NCBI GenBank assembly: GCA_949295065.1 | Contig: CASFJQ010000007.1 | Span: 1-64,000, forward strand | DNA: 64,000 nt | Direction: 5' to 3' | From: an uncultured Parabacteroides sp. | GTDB lineage: Bacteria; Bacteroidota; Bacteroidia; Bacteroidales; Tannerellaceae | In this document: positions 62,238 to 64,000 of the stretch, one piece after another | How positions within the stretch are numbered: the first letter of the stretch is position 1 | How the letters are laid out: each line of letters starts with the position of its first letter | Translations under genes and position numbers: made by a program | Notes under the pieces: generated by a model | Told to the model about the DNA's origin: nothing | The model's database searches: none | What the model saw: the letters and a program-made list of their open reading frames with translations, nothing else

Positions 62238-62987
62238 TTAAGAAACAATCCATGCCTTAAACTCAGACGCTTTGTTCTTACTCACATAGACGCGTTCCGG
62301 TGTCTCAACATCCAAAGAAATCAATAGCCGGTTATCAAACCATATAGTGATATTCGTGACACTTTCCCTGGCAATTATAAACTGTTTGTTTGCCCGGAAA
62401 AAGAGATGCGGATCCAAAGTCGAATAAATCTGTTCCAAAGTCTTGCTGTAAGTATATTTCATACCGTTTCTCAAAATAACATAGGTATTCTTGTCTGCAG
62501 TATAAAAACAAGCAACCTCTGGCAATCCGACAGGCAACAGCTTATCCTTGTATGGAATAAGAATCTTATCACTATAACTTGGTCTCGAAATCATCCTGGT
62601 TATTTGCGACAAATACCGACTGATATCCGTTCTTCCCCATTTCTCAAACTTCACCAAAGCGCGGCGTATATCCTCTTCCTTCACCGGCTTCAGAAGGTAA
62701 TCTATACTATTTACCTTGAAAGCCTCGATAGCGTAACGGTCGTAAGCGGTCGTAAACACAATCGGTGTCTCAATTTGAGTTTCTTCAAATATCACAAATG
62801 CTGAGCCATCCGAAAGATGAATATCCATAAAAATCAAGTCGGGAGCGTCGTGCTCACCCAGCCACTTGATAGTTTGCCGAATACTTTCCGTATTTCCCAT
62901 CACATGGATATTCGGGTCAATATGGGCAAGCAAATCAACCATATTCTCATAAGCGGTAGTCTCATCTTCCACTATCAGTACATTCAT
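62238..62987 (-). CDS. LytTR-family response regulator
   Basis: This encodes 249 aa with an N-terminal receiver (phosphoacceptor Asp55, acidic Glu7/Asp8, conserved Lys104 region LLKPV) and a C-terminal LytTR DNA-binding domain (about 140-245, e.g. FFRANKQFIIARESV). It lies 6 bases after the kinase gene and 45 bases before the Fe-S protein gene, so it may control that operon. Confidence 0.92.
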   Translation of the reverse strand: MNVLIVEDETTAYENMVDLLAHIDPNIHVMGNTESIRQTIKWLGEHDAPDLIFMDIHLSDGSAFVIFEETQIETPIVFTTAYDRYAIEAFKVNSIDYLLKPVKEEDIRRALVKFEKWGRTDISRYLSQITRMISRPSYSDKILIPYKDKLLPVGLPEVACFYTADKNTYVILRNGMKYTYSKTLEQIYSTLDPHLFFRANKQFIIARESVTNITIWFDNRLLISLDVETPERVYVSKNKASEFKAWIVS

Positions 62988-62993
62988 AGAATA

Positions 62994-64000
62994 TCATTTT
63001 TGCAAGGACAAATAAACACAAAATTTTTTATCGTCTTTCTCCACACGGATATTTTTTCCCATCAAAAGCATAAAACGGTTCCTCAAATTAGACAAACCAG
63101 TTCCATTTGTTACTGGAGGTGCAAATTTCGGGAAAATCGGATTCATGACCAACAGTTCATCATTATCATTCACCTCAATCCTGACTATCATTTTATGTTC
63201 ACTGTCTATCGCATTATGGATAACTACATTATCAATCAAAGGCAACAGCGACAACACGGGCAGTCGCCACTCCAGCGCTTCAGGCTTGATATCAATCTCG
63301 AATGTAAACTTATTGGCAAAACGAACCTCCATCATATAAGCGAAAGCATGGACAAAGTCTATTTCCTCGCGGAGAGTAACCAGCTCTTTCTTGTCGCTCT
63401 GCAAAGTATAGCGGAACACATCAGAAAGCTTGTTCAGGAAAGCCAATGTTTTCTCCTCGTCTTTCTTACGAATCAGTGCGGAAAGGCTGTTCAATGAATT
63501 AAAGAAAAAGTGCGGATTTATCTGGTTTGCCAACGCCTCACAACGGCTACGCTGATTTTCTGTCTGCAAACGCTCAATCTCCAACTCCCGGCGATGACGC
63601 TCCATATACAATGCTACGATATGACCGAAAAATAGGCTGAAAACAAAAACAACCATAAATTGGAGATACACCGAATAGCGGGTACAATCAATCTTTTCTA
63701 TGTCAAAAAGCATACAAATCAAAGCCAAAATCAGATAGGAACATGCCGTGATTGCCAAATTGCCCCAAAATCGTTTTCTGAATGAGTAATATTTTGTACC
63801 ACGCAAATTGAACTCAAGCAATATCCAAATCACACCGACAAAAAACACCAACCTGAAAAAATAGGCAATATAAATGTTTGTATGTTCCGCCTCATCATAA
63901 AAAGTCATCTCCCAAGGAATACAAATCAGATTCGAGAAGGTCACCAAAAAAGCACCTATCACGCTAAATACAGCCAATTTGATTTGCGTATGTCTATATA
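62994..64000 (-). CDS. LytS-type sensor histidine kinase (5' end outside window)
   Basis: The frame is open to the right edge, so the start is not seen; at least 335 residues are visible. Four membrane helices come first, then the His_kinase domain with NQINPHFFFNSLNSLSALI (the phosphorylated His) and a C-terminal ATPase lacking long insertions (NGTGLSNLRNRF). It is paired with the LytTR regulator immediately downstream. The signal is unknown. Confidence 0.9.
   Translation of the reverse strand, partial: YRHTQIKLAVFSVIGAFLVTFSNLICIPWEMTFYDEAEHTNIYIAYFFRLVFFVGVIWILLEFNLRGTKYYSFRKRFWGNLAITACSYLILALICMLFDIEKIDCTRYSVYLQFMVVFVFSLFFGHIVALYMERHRRELEIERLQTENQRSRCEALANQINPHFFFNSLNSLSALIRKKDEEKTLAFLNKLSDVFRYTLQSDKKELVTLREEIDFVHAFAYMMEVRFANKFTFEIDIKPEALEWRLPVLSLLPLIDNVVIHNAIDSEHKMIVRIEVNDNDELLVMNPIFPKFAPPVTNGTGLSNLRNRFMLLMGKNIRVEKDDKKFCVYLSLQK

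Overview
The window is chromosomal DNA from a member of the Bacteroidales, most like Bacteroides/Phocaeicola. Three things support this. Many genes are preceded by the Bacteroidetes promoter (TTTG, 19 bases, TAnnTTTG), and I see few Shine-Dalgarno sites. Several families are typical of the group (TamL, DUF4290, DUF4296, DUF3244, the DksA-like protein lacking zinc cysteines). Housekeeping gene order is compact. I assign no species.

Layout. 1-4300 is an AT-rich accessory stretch: the tail of an unknown gene, an XRE-like HTH protein facing a divergent zinc-ribbon gene, two small unknowns, a Sel1-repeat protein, a 128-bp element with inverted ends and a decayed gene. 4365-7732 (minus) holds a pseudouridine synthase, FabG, a FabH-like synthase and a TetR regulator; two related CACAGAG hairpins flank fabG. 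After initiator tRNA copy 1, 8630-14466 (minus) is one operon, DUF4290-murA-rimM-M23 peptidase-dxr-rseP, covering cell wall, isoprenoid and envelope proteolysis. Then come a DUF454 protein, a secreted GH2 enzyme, an ATPase_2/DUF234 protein, TamL, an rRNA/tRNA methyltransferase, the dksA-like-lspA-lipoprotein operon and ileS.

27831-32699 (minus) looks like a regulated envelope locus: a lipoprotein-type TPR/HTH regulator, a likely operator of three TGTGAAC repeats spaced 11 bp, then DUF3244, a lipoprotein and two beta-barrel proteins. Catalase with a flavodoxin-like gene follows. From 35 to 50 kb are pheS, nth, murB, carbonic anhydrase, yicC-gmk-nadD, lysS, gpsA, pgi, initiator tRNA copy 2 and trmD, then a Crp-like regulator. 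From 50 to 59 kb are a HAD phosphatase, a nucleoside phosphorylase, floA-nfeD, a TPR/PD40 protein, ttcA and a fucose-uptake set (SGNH hydrolase, mutarotase, FucP). The right end (59212-64000) is a LytS/LytTR two-component pair upstream of a membrane iron-sulfur protein and a ferredoxin-type aldo/keto reductase. The histidine kinase runs off the window.

The least explained structure is intergenic. Three arrays of short palindromes repeat at about 22 bp (32745-32873, 41841-41918, 59023-59129), one with an exact 22-bp period, alongside three further families of dispersed inverted repeats. Two predicted drug-target variants stand out: MurA with Asp in place of the fosfomycin-reactive Cys, and an IleRS with a GXHH rather than HXGH signature.
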